64,000 nucleotides of DNA. Origin: Ignavibacteriales bacterium (lineage in GTDB: Bacteria > Bacteroidota > Ignavibacteria > Ignavibacteriales > Ignavibacteriaceae). Below the pieces are notes generated by a model that was not told the origin of the DNA, ran no database searches, and was given only the letters and a program-made list of their open reading frames with translations. The DNA lies in assembly GCA_016709155.1 (NCBI GenBank), contig JADJEI010000006.1:356934-420933 (forward strand). Direction: 5' to 3'. Below, in pieces: positions 28,286-38,220 of this stretch (position 1 is the stretch's first letter; every line of letters starts with the position of its first letter). The position numbers and the translations under genes were made by a program.

Positions 28286-29095
28286 TTACGATATAATAAA
28301 AGTGGTTAGTGCTTTATAAATCAAGTAAATACCTATTGATATCAAAACATAGCTCAATAATTTAATTGTAAAATTTAAGAATTCAATTTTAAATTTATTT
28401 CGATATTTAACCACAGTTTTTGAATAAAGAAACAACCAGACAAAACTTCCAAAAGCTACCGAAATTGAATACACAGAACTTAATAAGAGTGGATGGAGAC
28501 TTTCAGTTTCGGAAGTGCTTTGCTCTTGAATGTCTGATGTTAGCGGGGGCGAATTAATTTCATCTTTTGTGTTACCTGTAATTTCCTGAAACGTATTAAG
28601 ATTTTTATTCACCAGCAGGTCTAATCCTCCAGTGTTAATTCCAATTGAAGAGACGAAAGAAAAAATTATGAAAGTTGAAGTCAGCCAACCAAGGAATAAA
28701 GAAGGATTAGTGAGGTTGACAAATATGCCGGTTCTCATACCCCCCTTATTTTTTATTTTATCACTAATCACTTTTTCCGTATCAACATTATCAAAATTTA
28801 ATTTCATTTTGAGCATACGCAACCCGACAAGAATAAGTATAATAGAACCGAAAAACAGTAAGTATGGTATAAGCGGCTGATATAAATTGTACAATGCCGA
28901 AATTCCATAGACGATAATCATCACATAAAAAAATTCGATGATAGATGACCCGATAGCCGTACGAAGACAATATCTTAATCTGCCTCCGAGAGCATTCGAT
29001 GTAATAATTATATTTATTGGTCCCGCAACAGGAATTGAAAACAGAAATCCCGCAAAAAAACCAATTAAAATTAAATTGATAAAAGCTATAGTCAT
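28286..29095 (-). CDS. LysE-family membrane transporter
   Basis: 269 aa with six predicted membrane helices. The LysE/RhtB-type start is FFAGFLFSIPVAGPINIIITSNALGGRLRYCL, followed by AIGSSIIEFFYVMII and FVNLTNPSLFLGWLTSTFIIFSFVSS. An extra hydrophilic loop of about 50 residues (about 145-200, rich in Asn, Ser, Thr and Glu) lies between helices, longer than usual. Members export amino acids or small metabolites; the substrate here is unknown. It lies 99 bp from the PLP-enzyme gene and may be part of the same unit. Confidence 0.78.
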   Translation of the reverse strand: MTIAFINLILIGFFAGFLFSIPVAGPINIIITSNALGGRLRYCLRTAIGSSIIEFFYVMIIVYGISALYNLYQPLIPYLLFFGSIILILVGLRMLKMKLNFDNVDTEKVISDKIKNKGGMRTGIFVNLTNPSLFLGWLTSTFIIFSFVSSIGINTGGLDLLVNKNLNTFQEITGNTKDEINSPPLTSDIQEQSTSETESLHPLLLSSVYSISVAFGSFVWLFLYSKTVVKYRNKFKIEFLNFTIKLLSYVLISIGIYLIYKALTTFIIS

Positions 29096-29228
29096 AAATT
29101 TTTGATATTATAAAAATACGATTTAGCCTGCATCATTTTATTGCATTGAAGTTAAAATTGAGAAATTTTAATATGTAGTGTAATATCATCAGAGGTGACT
29201 CACATGAAGAATAGAAGATATGCCAAAA

Positions 29229-29578
29229 TCATGCTGACTTTTTAAATGCAGCTATTGCATCTTTCAACGATGGATAAATACTAAAAAATTTTTTTACCCC
29301 GGTTAATTCGATAACAGATGCGACTTCATTATTAAGCGAACTAACTGCAAGATTGCCCCCCACCAATTTTACTTTTTATAGCAAATAAGGATTGCGCTCA
29401 GAAAAGTTGAGTCAACAAAATGACAGTTCTTCATTTCCAAAACGATCTGTACCCAGCCTTCATCAATAAACTTATTCAATTCATTCTTAAAAACTTCCGA
29501 GTCTTTACCCGTTGCTCTGTTCAAATTAAACTTTACGACTAAAACATCCCCTGTTTTTTTAAAGTCAAAATTAGTCAT
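29229..29578 (-). CDS. STAS-domain protein (anti-sigma-factor-antagonist type), one frameshift
   Basis: About 116 aa when repaired. The STAS fold shows VLVVKFNLNRATGKDSEVFKNEL and the family phosphorylation loop region NCHFVDSTFLSAIL, with Asp-Ser at the site where SpoIIAA-type proteins are phosphorylated. The second half (KVKLVGGNLAVSSLNNEVASV to AFKKSA, stop 29229-29231) is in another frame; one missing A in the run near 29370 explains it. It probably takes part in a partner-switching circuit, but no kinase or sigma factor is beside it. The 130 bp after its stop hold no gene. Confidence 0.78.
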
Positions 29579-29631
29579 GCTTTACCTTTCAATAAATATG
29601 CGCGCAAAATTAAATAATTTAGAATGAATAT

Positions 29632-31608
29632 CTATAAAAATAATTCCTTGATTTTTAAATACTCATCTAAAGAATGAGGATTGACCAATACATCCTTATT
29701 ATCCACACTTTTTCCATTTATTAATCGAGCTACAGCAATCTCAACTTTTTTACCATTCACAGTATGTGGAATTTCTTTCACTTGAAATATTTTCGCAGGG
29801 ACATGTCGTGCAGTTGCAAGATTCCGAATTGCTGATTTTATTTTTTGCTCAAGTTTAACATCTAATAATATATCATTCTTTAAAACTACAAAAAGAATAA
29901 CCCGAACATCGTTTTGATAATTTTGCCCGATTACAATGCTATCACTAATTTCAGGCATTGCTTCTACAATCCTATATATTTCAGCAGTACCGATTCGCAC
30001 ACCCCCCGGGTTTAGAGTTGCATCAGACCTGCCATAAACAATAATTCCATTACTATTAGTAATTTCGATATAATCTCCGTGACACCAAACTCCAGAAAAT
30101 TTTTCAAAATATGCAGAATGATATTTTTTATTGTCAGTATCATTCCAAAAATAAACGGGCATGGACGGAAAAGGTTCCGTACAAACTAACTCGCCTTTTT
30201 CATTTGCAACAGGCTGTCCATCATCATTGAAAGCTAAAACTTTCATCCCCAATCCAGCTGTTTGGATCTCGCCTTGATAAACAGGTTTAATCGGGTTGCC
30301 GAGCATAAAACAAGAAATAATATCAGTACCGCCGGAGATAGAAGAAAGTTGAATATCATCTTTCACGTTGGAATAAATCCAATGAAAATTATCTTCGGAG
30401 AGTGGTGAGCCAGTTGATAATACACACCGAAGCGATGAAAGATCAAACTGATTTTTAGGGATCAATTTAGATTTCTCGCAAATAGAAATAAACTTCGGAC
30501 TTGTCCCAAAAACAGAAATTTTTTCTTCTTCTATTTTATTCCACAAGACTGTTTCGTTTGGATAGATTGGAGATCCATCATAAATAAAAATTTTCGAACC
30601 AATTTGTAACGAGCTTACCAACCAGTTCCACATCATCCAGCCGCAAGTAGTGAAAAAAGTAATTACATCACTTCTTTTTAAATTAGTGTGAAGCGATAAT
30701 TCTTTAAAATGTTGAAGCAAAGTTCCACCTGCCCCATGCACAATACACTTGGGAACGCCGGTTGTACCTGAAGAATACATTATATAAACAGGATGATCAA
30801 ATGGAAGCTGTTCAAACCGAATGACTGATTCATTATTATTAATAAGATCGGGAAACAAAAGATTATTGCTATTTTTGGATCCGTCAGAAACGCGAGTTGA
30901 AGACTTTGATTTAAAATCATAAAAGTTTGGAACAATAATCAAGTGCTCTAATTCAGGGAGTTGATTTACAATCTGTTCAATCTTCTGAGTGCAATCAATT
31001 TTTTTCCCGTTGTAGAAATAACTCTCTGAAGCAAATAATATTTTCGGTTTTATTTGACCAAAGCGATCAATCACTCCCTGCAAACCAAAGTCAGGTGACG
31101 TTGATGACCAAACTGCGCCAATGCTTGTTGTTGAGAGCATAGCAATGATTGCTTCCGGAACATTTGAAATATAACCGCAAACGCGATCACCCTTTTTTAC
31201 ACCAAGTTTTTTTAGGCTAAAAGTACAGCGGGCAACAAGACGATTCAATTCTGAATAAGTAATTTTTATTGTAGGATAGTTTTCACGTGCAGAGATAATT
31301 GCAATCTGATCGTCATAAAATCTTAATAAATTTTCAGCAAAATTTAGCTTTGAACCTTCAAACCATTTAGCCCCGGGCATTTTTCTTTCAGATAAAATTC
31401 TGTCGTAAGATTTAGAGTGTATTACATTCGAAAACTTCCAGATACATTCCCAAAATTGTTCAATTGAATTTACAGACCAGGAATATAATTGATCATAATC
31501 ACCGAAAGAATTTCCAGTTTTTTTCGAAACAAATTCCATAAATCTGTTCAAATTAGAATTTTCAATCTGTTCTTTAGAAGGCGACCAAAGTGGAATAGAA
31601 GAATTCAT
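29632..31608 (-). CDS. Acetoacetate-CoA ligase (acetoacetyl-CoA synthetase)
   Basis: About 658 aa, adenylate-forming family. The start at ATG 31608 (MNSSIPLWSPS) is preferred to an upstream GTG. The N-terminal acetoacetyl-CoA-synthetase cap has MPGAKWFEGSKLNFAENLLR. The core motifs are VYIMYSSGTTGVPKCIVHG, ISGGTDIISCF, and HGDYIEI; the catalytic-lysine end is TVNGKKVEIAVARLI. It converts acetoacetate, ATP and CoA to acetoacetyl-CoA. As the last gene of the tyrosine operon it would activate the acetoacetate released by the fumarylacetoacetase, so that both carbon fragments of tyrosine enter central metabolism. Confidence 0.93.
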   Translation of the reverse strand: MNSSIPLWSPSKEQIENSNLNRFMEFVSKKTGNSFGDYDQLYSWSVNSIEQFWECIWKFSNVIHSKSYDRILSERKMPGAKWFEGSKLNFAENLLRFYDDQIAIISARENYPTIKITYSELNRLVARCTFSLKKLGVKKGDRVCGYISNVPEAIIAMLSTTSIGAVWSSTSPDFGLQGVIDRFGQIKPKILFASESYFYNGKKIDCTQKIEQIVNQLPELEHLIIVPNFYDFKSKSSTRVSDGSKNSNNLLFPDLINNNESVIRFEQLPFDHPVYIMYSSGTTGVPKCIVHGAGGTLLQHFKELSLHTNLKRSDVITFFTTCGWMMWNWLVSSLQIGSKIFIYDGSPIYPNETVLWNKIEEEKISVFGTSPKFISICEKSKLIPKNQFDLSSLRCVLSTGSPLSEDNFHWIYSNVKDDIQLSSISGGTDIISCFMLGNPIKPVYQGEIQTAGLGMKVLAFNDDGQPVANEKGELVCTEPFPSMPVYFWNDTDNKKYHSAYFEKFSGVWCHGDYIEITNSNGIIVYGRSDATLNPGGVRIGTAEIYRIVEAMPEISDSIVIGQNYQNDVRVILFVVLKNDILLDVKLEQKIKSAIRNLATARHVPAKIFQVKEIPHTVNGKKVEIAVARLINGKSVDNKDVLVNPHSLDEYLKIKELFL

Positions 31609-31623
31609 GTTAAATATCACGAA

Positions 31624-32601
31624 TTATTTTATGTAGGATGGGGTAAGTGCAGCTTTCCATGCAAAAATAGAATCCCCTTTCTCCAAAGCACACTTTGCTG
31701 TGAGTTCGATCAATAATTTTTTTTTCGGGTGATTTGATTCTAGATAGTACAAAGCGAGTTTGAACATTTTTTCGTATTGATTAGTCTGCTGAGAACGCTG
31801 AAAAGCTTCTTCAGAGATTTCAAATTCAGGAATTGATTTAAGTTTCATTTCGTTCACAAAATTTAATACATCTTTTTCAGTTGGTATTGATTCAATATTT
31901 GCAAATCTTCCCAGGTTGTTTGCGGAGTAGGTACCGGAAAATTTTATTATATCTGGTAAATTATCATATCCAATCCCTTTTTTTTGATTAGGTTTTTCAA
32001 CTATAAAGATTGAATCACCATTAGCACGACAATAATAATCAGCGGACATTCGGGAGACTAAATCAATTAGTTGGGGTTGGATAATTCCATCCTTAAAGAT
32101 ATCCTCCGCACAATGAATTTTTATCACTTCGCAAATTGCAATGTTAGCAGAAGCACCGCCGCTGCCGTAGCTCATCATATCTTTTAATATACATTCCATC
32201 TGAAAAGGTGATTCTTTAACACGCTTAGGTTTTACTAAATCAGAATCAATAGGAGTTAAACCAGACTTAATAAATTCATCAATCTCAGGAGCATATTCTG
32301 TGGAAGCCAAACTAATTTGCTCCACCATCGAAAATGTTACAGCGTGTACTACACACTCTTTAGTAGTTACTAAATTATTATAAGAATCTTTTAAAGATCC
32401 ATCCCTTCCACGTCTTGATGGTGAAAAGGCAATAATCGGCGGGTTGGCTCCGAATACATTATAGAAAGAAAAAGGAGTTAAATTATTAATCCCGCTTTCA
32501 GAAATAGTCGAGACCAATGCGATTGGACGTGGAGCAATTCCTCCCAGTAAAATCTGATGAAGTTTCGGAACTGTTAATTCCTTCGGTTCAAAATGCAGCA
32601 T
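31624..32601 (-). CDS. Flavin-reductase-like FMN-binding protein in the tyrosine operon
   Basis: 325 aa. Residues 1-200 are a split-barrel flavin reductase domain: LLGGIAPRPIALVSTISESGI, NLTPFSFYNVFGANPPIIAF and a VHAVTF block. The last about 120 residues (from KFSGTYSANNLGRFANIESI) form a helical extension, LKLKSIPEFEISEEAF and onward, not typical of plain flavin reductases. It is separated by only 3 bp from the fumarylacetoacetase and lies about 15 bp before the ligase start, so it is firmly part of the tyrosine degradation operon. Its reaction is not known to me; it occupies the slot where an isomerase would be expected. Confidence 0.82.
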   Translation of the reverse strand: MLHFEPKELTVPKLHQILLGGIAPRPIALVSTISESGINNLTPFSFYNVFGANPPIIAFSPSRRGRDGSLKDSYNNLVTTKECVVHAVTFSMVEQISLASTEYAPEIDEFIKSGLTPIDSDLVKPKRVKESPFQMECILKDMMSYGSGGASANIAICEVIKIHCAEDIFKDGIIQPQLIDLVSRMSADYYCRANGDSIFIVEKPNQKKGIGYDNLPDIIKFSGTYSANNLGRFANIESIPTEKDVLNFVNEMKLKSIPEFEISEEAFQRSQQTNQYEKMFKLALYYLESNHPKKKLLIELTAKCALEKGDSIFAWKAALTPSYIK

Positions 32602-32604
32602 CAG

Positions 32605-33621
32605 CTAAACTTTTTTCTTTGCAAGAATTGAATACGAATTTGGAGATTTAACAAATTTATTCACAAGTCTACCCAAGCCGGATATTTCTATCTCAACAGT
32701 ATCCCCTTCTTTAAACCAAACTGGAATAAAATTTTCTCCTTTGGCTTTTGCTTCAAGTGCGTGCGTTCCATTTAATTCTAAATAACAACCGGTTCCACAA
32801 GTTCCTGAACCAATAACATCGCCCGGATATAAGGTAACTCCGTATGACGCCCGTTCGATTATTTCAGCAAATGTCCAATCCATGTCTTTCATATTGCCGC
32901 TTGAAATTTGCGTTCCGTTATGCCAGGCTTTCATTTCAAGTGCGTATTTATTTCCAAATTCTGTTTTAATTTTTTGCGGTTCAAGTTCATCGGGAGTAAC
33001 AAGCCACGGACCAATAGCAGTTGCAAAATCTTTTCCCTTTGCCGGACCAAGATTCAGTTTCATCTCATCCATTTGAAGAACACGTGCAGAAAAATCATTC
33101 ATTATCATGTAGCCTGCAATGAATGAATCTGCATCCTGTGATGAAATATTTTTGCCTTCTTTTCCAATTACAATGGCGGCTTCTAACTCAAAATCTAATC
33201 CTTTTAGATGATCTTCCTCTAGGTGTACATCGCCAGGGCCAATGATTGCATTATGGTTTGTAAAATAAAAAATCGGGAACTGATCGAACTCCGGAATCAT
33301 TTCGACTCCACGATTTCTTCGAGCAGTAGCTACATGTTGTCGGAATGCATATCCATCTCTGCAAGACGTCGGCTTTGGTACCGGAGCCAGAATTTTTATT
33401 TCCTGCTCGCTGAAAAATTTCTGAATTTTTTCAGATTTAATCTCCGCTTCAACTTTTCTAGCTAATAATATATTCTCGTCGAATTTTTTCAAAAATTTTT
33501 TCATTTTAGAAGGAATTTTGATTCCAAGTTGCAATGCGCAATCTTTAAGATCAAAAATTTTTTGATTGAAAAATATTCCCAATCTTTCTTCTGAGTCATT
33601 CTGATAAGAAACGAACTTCAT
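32605..33621 (-). CDS. Fumarylacetoacetate hydrolase family protein
   Basis: 338 aa, intact. It has an FAH N-terminal segment and the catalytic FAH fold. The metal-binding acidic residues lie in GLDFELEAAIVIGKEGKN and in the MNDFSARVLQMDEMKLNLGPAKGKDF region, and GSGTCGTGCYLEL is the typical glycine loop. With HPPD and HmgA upstream it is almost surely fumarylacetoacetase, splitting fumarylacetoacetate (or directly maleylacetoacetate) into fumarate and acetoacetate in the cytoplasm. The spacing to the flavin-reductase-like gene is 3 bp and to hmgA 21 bp. Confidence 0.92.
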   Translation of the reverse strand: MKFVSYQNDSEERLGIFFNQKIFDLKDCALQLGIKIPSKMKKFLKKFDENILLARKVEAEIKSEKIQKFFSEQEIKILAPVPKPTSCRDGYAFRQHVATARRNRGVEMIPEFDQFPIFYFTNHNAIIGPGDVHLEEDHLKGLDFELEAAIVIGKEGKNISSQDADSFIAGYMIMNDFSARVLQMDEMKLNLGPAKGKDFATAIGPWLVTPDELEPQKIKTEFGNKYALEMKAWHNGTQISSGNMKDMDWTFAEIIERASYGVTLYPGDVIGSGTCGTGCYLELNGTHALEAKAKGENFIPVWFKEGDTVEIEISGLGRLVNKFVKSPNSYSILAKKKV

Positions 33622-33642
33622 TAAAACTCCATTAATTAAAAT

Positions 33643-34806
33643 TTATTTTTCGAGCCATGATTGTGAATAATCCCCTACCATTGTTTCTTTTACATTTGTT
33701 GTCAGGAACAAGGGTGAAAAAGTGTCGATCATTACTGCATATTCCTCTGTCTCCCTTTTCCCAATCGAAGCCTCCGTTCTTCCCGGCTGCGGTCCGTGTG
33801 GAATACCCATTGGATGCAGTGTAATTGATCCTTCTTGAACTCCCGTCCGTGACATAAAATCTCCGTGTACATAATATAATACCTCATCGCTATCAACATT
33901 TGAATGATAGTATGGAGCAGGAATTGCCTGCGGATGGAAATCATAAAGACGCGGAACGAAATTACAAATAACAAAATTTTGAGTCGTAAACATTAGGTGC
34001 ACGGGTGGTGGTAAATGTATTTTCCCAACTTTCGGCGCATAATCTTTGAGATTAAACGTATAAGGATAAAGGAATCCATCCCAACCAATTACATCAAATG
34101 GATGATGAGGTAAATGATACTCAAAATATTTATTCCTAACTTTTAAGATCAAATTGAATTGCCCAACTTTATCCATTGGTTCGCGGTAAACGGGAGGTTT
34201 AAAATCACGCTCATAATATGGAGCGTCCTCAGTTAGTTGTCCATACTCATTTCTAAAATGTTTAGGAATATCAAAGGGAGTGTCAGATTCAATAATCATC
34301 AATTTAACATCATTATAATCATCAAATTTCAATTGATAAGTTGTGCCTTTAGGAATTACAATATAATCCCAATTATCAAATTCTAATTTACCATACTCAG
34401 AAAGCATTTCACCTTTCCCATTATGCACCAAAACAATTTCGTGTGCATAACTATTTCGAAAAAACAAATCTGTGTCTTCAGTTGGATTCGCTGTTGAGAT
34501 AACACAATTGTTATTTTTCAGAAATTCTTGACGGGCTGTTAAAAAGTTACCCGATGTTTTTTTCTTTCCTGTCATAAAATGATAGTATTGAAGCGGAGCA
34601 TCAGTCCAGATTTTGTCCTTTAATAAATCAACTTCGCTAATGCTTTCGACCTGAGGCGGCATATAAAGATGATATTTATTTGAATAAATGCCGGCAAAAC
34701 CTTTTGTGCTAAATAGTTCTTCACGATAAAGTGATTTACCGTCATCCTTAAAAAACGTTATATGTCTTTTAGCAGGTACTTTTCCTAATTTTATATAATA
34801 AGCCAC
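33643..34806 (-). CDS. hmgA: Homogentisate 1,2-dioxygenase
   Basis: 387 aa, a compact form of the family, which is often about 430 aa. The cupin core shows HPFDVIGWDGFLYPYTFNL, FNFVPR-like FVICNFVPRLYD, and the Fe-binding residues in YYHSNVDSDEVLYYVHGDF and LHPMGIPHGPQPG. It opens the ring of homogentisate to maleylacetoacetate using Fe(II) and oxygen. The upstream gene makes its substrate and the downstream one cleaves its product (after or without isomerisation). The start ATG at 34806 lies 35 bp after the HPPD stop. Confidence 0.95.
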   Translation of the reverse strand: MAYYIKLGKVPAKRHITFFKDDGKSLYREELFSTKGFAGIYSNKYHLYMPPQVESISEVDLLKDKIWTDAPLQYYHFMTGKKKTSGNFLTARQEFLKNNNCVISTANPTEDTDLFFRNSYAHEIVLVHNGKGEMLSEYGKLEFDNWDYIVIPKGTTYQLKFDDYNDVKLMIIESDTPFDIPKHFRNEYGQLTEDAPYYERDFKPPVYREPMDKVGQFNLILKVRNKYFEYHLPHHPFDVIGWDGFLYPYTFNLKDYAPKVGKIHLPPPVHLMFTTQNFVICNFVPRLYDFHPQAIPAPYYHSNVDSDEVLYYVHGDFMSRTGVQEGSITLHPMGIPHGPQPGRTEASIGKRETEEYAVMIDTFSPLFLTTNVKETMVGDYSQSWLEK

Positions 34807-34841
34807 GTTATACTCCTTTTATAAATAAAAATATCTTCTAC

Positions 34842-35960
34842 TTACTCACGATCAAAGTTACCGCGAAGCTGTTGATCTCTTTCAATTGATTCGAACAGTG
34901 ATTGGAAATTTCCTTGACCAAATCCTTCAGCACCTTTTCTTCTTTGTATAATTTCATAGAAAAATGTTGGTCTATCACCAATTGGTTTTGTAAAAAGTTG
35001 GAGCAAGTATCCTTTGCCTTCCAGATCGCAAAGTATTCCATATTTCTTTAACTCGTTCATATCCTCCGTAACTTCCCAGCCTTTTTCTTTTAGCATTTTA
35101 TAATAAGTATCGGGAGGTGTAGTAAGAAATTCTACTCCATTTTCTCTCAACGCTTTGATTGTGGCAATGATATTTTCAGTTGCAATAGCAATATGCTGAA
35201 TTCCAGAGCCAAAGTATTCATCAATATACTCTTCTATTTGAGATTTTTTTAATCCTTCAAAAGGTTCATTGATAGGATTTTTTATCGGAGCACCCTCTCG
35301 CGACCTTACCACTTTTGAAAGTAGTGCAGAATATTGTGTAGAAATATCTCCTTCACCGAACTCAATAAATGTCTCAAAGTTCAAGCTTTTATTAATATAA
35401 TTTGCCCATAAGTTCATTTCATTTGTTCGAACATTTCCAACAATATGATCAACTGACATTAATCCTGTTTCTTCATTTCTAATTTCAATATTTTGTATTG
35501 GTTTTCCAAATCCCGGCTTGAATAAACCTTTGTAGTTATCTCTATTTATAAATACAATTTCTGCATCGTCATAAAGTTTAATTGCAGCTTCTTCTAAATG
35601 ACCGAATTCGTCTTCAAACTGTTTTGGATTTCTGATCGGAATTGCTCCATTTGAGAGAGCTTTTTTATAAGTATCTTTTACATCATTAACTTTCAAAGAC
35701 CATCGCTTAACACCGTCACCATGTTTTTCAACAAATGAAGATATTTCATAAGCAGTCGGTTTTACTGCTGAAGTGAAGACAAAACGTAAATCATTTTTTT
35801 CGAGATAGTAAGATACTTTCTCCTTGTTACCAGTTTCTGGTCCGAGATAAGCTGTAATTGTCATGCCCATCGCTTTTGCATGCCAGTAAGCCCACATTTT
35901 TGCTGAACCAACATAAAACTCAATAAAGTCGTAACCGATTAGACCTAACTGATTCATCAT
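34842..35960 (-). CDS. hpd: 4-Hydroxyphenylpyruvate dioxygenase
   Basis: 372 aa, two VOC domains. The three Fe(II) ligands are visible in the usual contexts: His in MSVDHIVGNV, His in GSGIQHIAIAT, and Glu in FFYEIIQRRKG. The C-terminal GFGQGNFQSLFESIERDQ is the lid region of the family. It converts 4-hydroxyphenylpyruvate to homogentisate. It is the first gene of the tyrosine operon; a 90-bp gap separates it from nth. No phenylalanine hydroxylase or tyrosine aminotransferase is in view. Confidence 0.96.
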   Translation of the reverse strand: MMNQLGLIGYDFIEFYVGSAKMWAYWHAKAMGMTITAYLGPETGNKEKVSYYLEKNDLRFVFTSAVKPTAYEISSFVEKHGDGVKRWSLKVNDVKDTYKKALSNGAIPIRNPKQFEDEFGHLEEAAIKLYDDAEIVFINRDNYKGLFKPGFGKPIQNIEIRNEETGLMSVDHIVGNVRTNEMNLWANYINKSLNFETFIEFGEGDISTQYSALLSKVVRSREGAPIKNPINEPFEGLKKSQIEEYIDEYFGSGIQHIAIATENIIATIKALRENGVEFLTTPPDTYYKMLKEKGWEVTEDMNELKKYGILCDLEGKGYLLQLFTKPIGDRPTFFYEIIQRRKGAEGFGQGNFQSLFESIERDQQLRGNFDRE

Positions 35961-36049
35961 TTATCAACTCCGAGAATAAATTATTTAATTGAAATGTTTT
36001 CTGAAATTTAATTTTTTTATCAATCAGAGCAAAGCACTAAAAACTACTT

Positions 36050-36772
36050 TCATTTAACATTGTCCAGCAACATAAAATTATTTACCCTGAATTTCTTGTT
36101 CTGAAAGTTTTTTCCATTAAATCCACACTGATTTTCAATCGGGCATTCTTTACAAGCGGGATTTGTCGGTTTGCAAAATTCTCTGCCAAGTTTTATTAAA
36201 TTGGTATGAAAACTGTGAGCTATCCCTAAAGGGAAGTTTTCATTTAATTGAGCAAATGTTTTATCCGGTGTATTTGTTTCTACCAATCCGATTCTATTTG
36301 AAATTCTATGAACGTGAGTATCAACCGGACACACATTTCTATTTAATGAAAATAAAAGAACGCAGGATGCAGTCTTAACTCCAACACCTTCAAAATTTGT
36401 TAAATATGTTAGTGCTTCTGTGTTCGACATATTTTTTATTTGATTTAATGACACTCTTCCTTCTTCAATATAATTTTTTTTTATTACTCCTTTTATCGCC
36501 ATGGCTTTTTGATTTGCAAGTCCTGCAACACGGATTTCATTCTGTAGTTGTTTAGTGGATACGTTTAATAGTAAGTGCCAGGATTTATACTTTGTTTTAA
36601 GATTCAGCCAGGCTCGATGTGAATTTTTATCATTAGTGTTTTGGGAGAGGATCGTGGCAATCAACATATCAATTGGTTTGGGCAGTTTTGAATTTCTTCC
36701 TGGAAGTCCGTAATAATTGATAAGAGCATTATTAACTTCTGATATTTTTTTCTGAAGAATCTTAATTTGCAT
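36050..36772 (-). CDS. nth: Endonuclease III-like DNA glycosylase/AP lyase
   Basis: 240 aa. It has the helix-hairpin-helix (FEGVGVKTASCVL, with the catalytic Lys), the catalytic Asp in CPVDTHVHRISNRIGL, and a [4Fe-4S] cluster with C-x6-C-x2-C-x5-C spacing (CKPTNPACKECPIENQC). The N-terminal IDMLIATILSQNTND is the family signature. It removes oxidised pyrimidines and cuts at abasic sites. It is divergent from the phosphoglucosamine-mutase-like gene, with 90 bp between the two starts. Confidence 0.92.
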   Translation of the reverse strand: MQIKILQKKISEVNNALINYYGLPGRNSKLPKPIDMLIATILSQNTNDKNSHRAWLNLKTKYKSWHLLLNVSTKQLQNEIRVAGLANQKAMAIKGVIKKNYIEEGRVSLNQIKNMSNTEALTYLTNFEGVGVKTASCVLLFSLNRNVCPVDTHVHRISNRIGLVETNTPDKTFAQLNENFPLGIAHSFHTNLIKLGREFCKPTNPACKECPIENQCGFNGKNFQNKKFRVNNFMLLDNVK

Positions 36773-36862
36773 AAAAGTTATACTAAAAATGATTTAAGTG
36801 AAAATCATTAAATTTGAATGAATTAAAATTATTAATTCGATCTTAAAATCTAAGGAAAATTA

Positions 36863-38220
36863 ATGTCAACTTTGATGGTAAGCATTTCAGGAATTCGTGG
36901 AATAATTGGCGATGGACTTGATCCGCAGGTTATAATTAAATACACATCTGCTTACGCAAACTATATTGGGGAAGGTAAAGTTGTAGTGGGGCGTGACGCA
37001 AGAATCACCGGCGAAATGATAAATCAAATTGTAACCGGGACTTTGCTTGCCAAAGGCTTGGATGTAATTGATATTGGGATTTGCCCCACCCCAACTGTGC
37101 AGTTCACAGTAAAATCGCTGCAGGCACAAGGGGGAATCGCTATTACTGCAAGTCATAACCCAAATGAATGGAATGCATTAAAATTATTAAATCAGACCGG
37201 ACAATTTATGTCTCCCTCCGAGCATGAGATTATGAAAAATTCTTTAAATGATCTTTCAATATATGCTGACTGGAAAAACATCGGAGTAAGAACTTTGTAT
37301 TCCGAAGCTGTAAAGAGTCATATAGATGCAATTTTAAAATTGCCCGTAATTAATTTGAATAAAATCAGAGCTAAAAAGTTTAGAGTACTTGCAGATTGCG
37401 TAAATGGTGCAGGCGTTTATTGCGTTCCCGATTTTTTAAGATTATTTGGCTGTGAAGTAATCGAGATGAATTGTGAAAAGAGTGGGATCTTCCCCCGCCT
37501 GCCCGAACCAATTCCAGAAAATTTAGTAGAAACAATGACAGCAACTAAAGAGAATAATGCAGATTTTGCAATTGTTGTTGACCCTGATGTTGATCGCTTA
37601 GTTTTAATCACCGATCAAGGGGAAGCATTCAACGAAGAAAATACAATAACAGTTGCTGCAGATTTTGTCCTATCTAAAACGCCGGGAAATGTTGTAGTCA
37701 ATCTATCCACCACACGTGCGGTAGAGGATGTTGCAAAAAATCATGCTTGCAATGTATTCCGATCGGCTGTTGGTGAAGCAAATGTCGTACAAAAGATGAA
37801 AGATGTAAGTGCTGTAATTGGGGGGAAGGCAGCGGTGGAGTTATTTATCCTACGCTTCATTACGGACGTGATGCACTTGTTGGAATTGCGTTCGTACTTC
37901 AGTATTTGACTGATTCCGGGAAGAAGCTTTCGGAAATAAAAAACGAATTGCCGCAATATTTTATTTCGAAGAAAAAAATAAACTTAGGTGATTCACAACC
38001 TGATTCAGTGATTAAAAAATTATCAGAGAAATATTCTCTTGAAAAAATAAATACCGAGGATGGTTTGAGAATTGATTTTAATGATCATTGGGTTCACTTT
38101 CGTAAATCTAATACTGAGCCAATTATTAGAGTTATTGTGGAGTCAGAATCCGAATTAAATTCAAAAAGATTGATAGATCATTATTTTGAAGAAGTAAATC
38201 AAGCACTGCACAATCAATAA
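36863..38220 (+). CDS. glmM: Phosphoglucosamine mutase-like phosphohexomutase, one frameshift
   Basis: About 453 aa when repaired. The phosphoserine loop is ITASHNPNEWNALKL, the metal loop is DPDVDRLVLI, the sugar loop is GEGSGGVIY and the phosphate-binding loop is RKSNTEPIIRV. The sugar loop is exactly where the frame breaks: the G-run at 37820-37826 has six G and needs seven. This run-length error restores the motif and the downstream frame (HYGRDALVGIAF). The family interconverts hexose 6- and 1-phosphates; the N-terminal SISGIRGIIGDGL resembles GlmM of Bacteroidota, but phosphomannomutase is possible. It converges with the DUF58 gene, the two stops overlapping by 7 bp. Confidence 0.85.
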
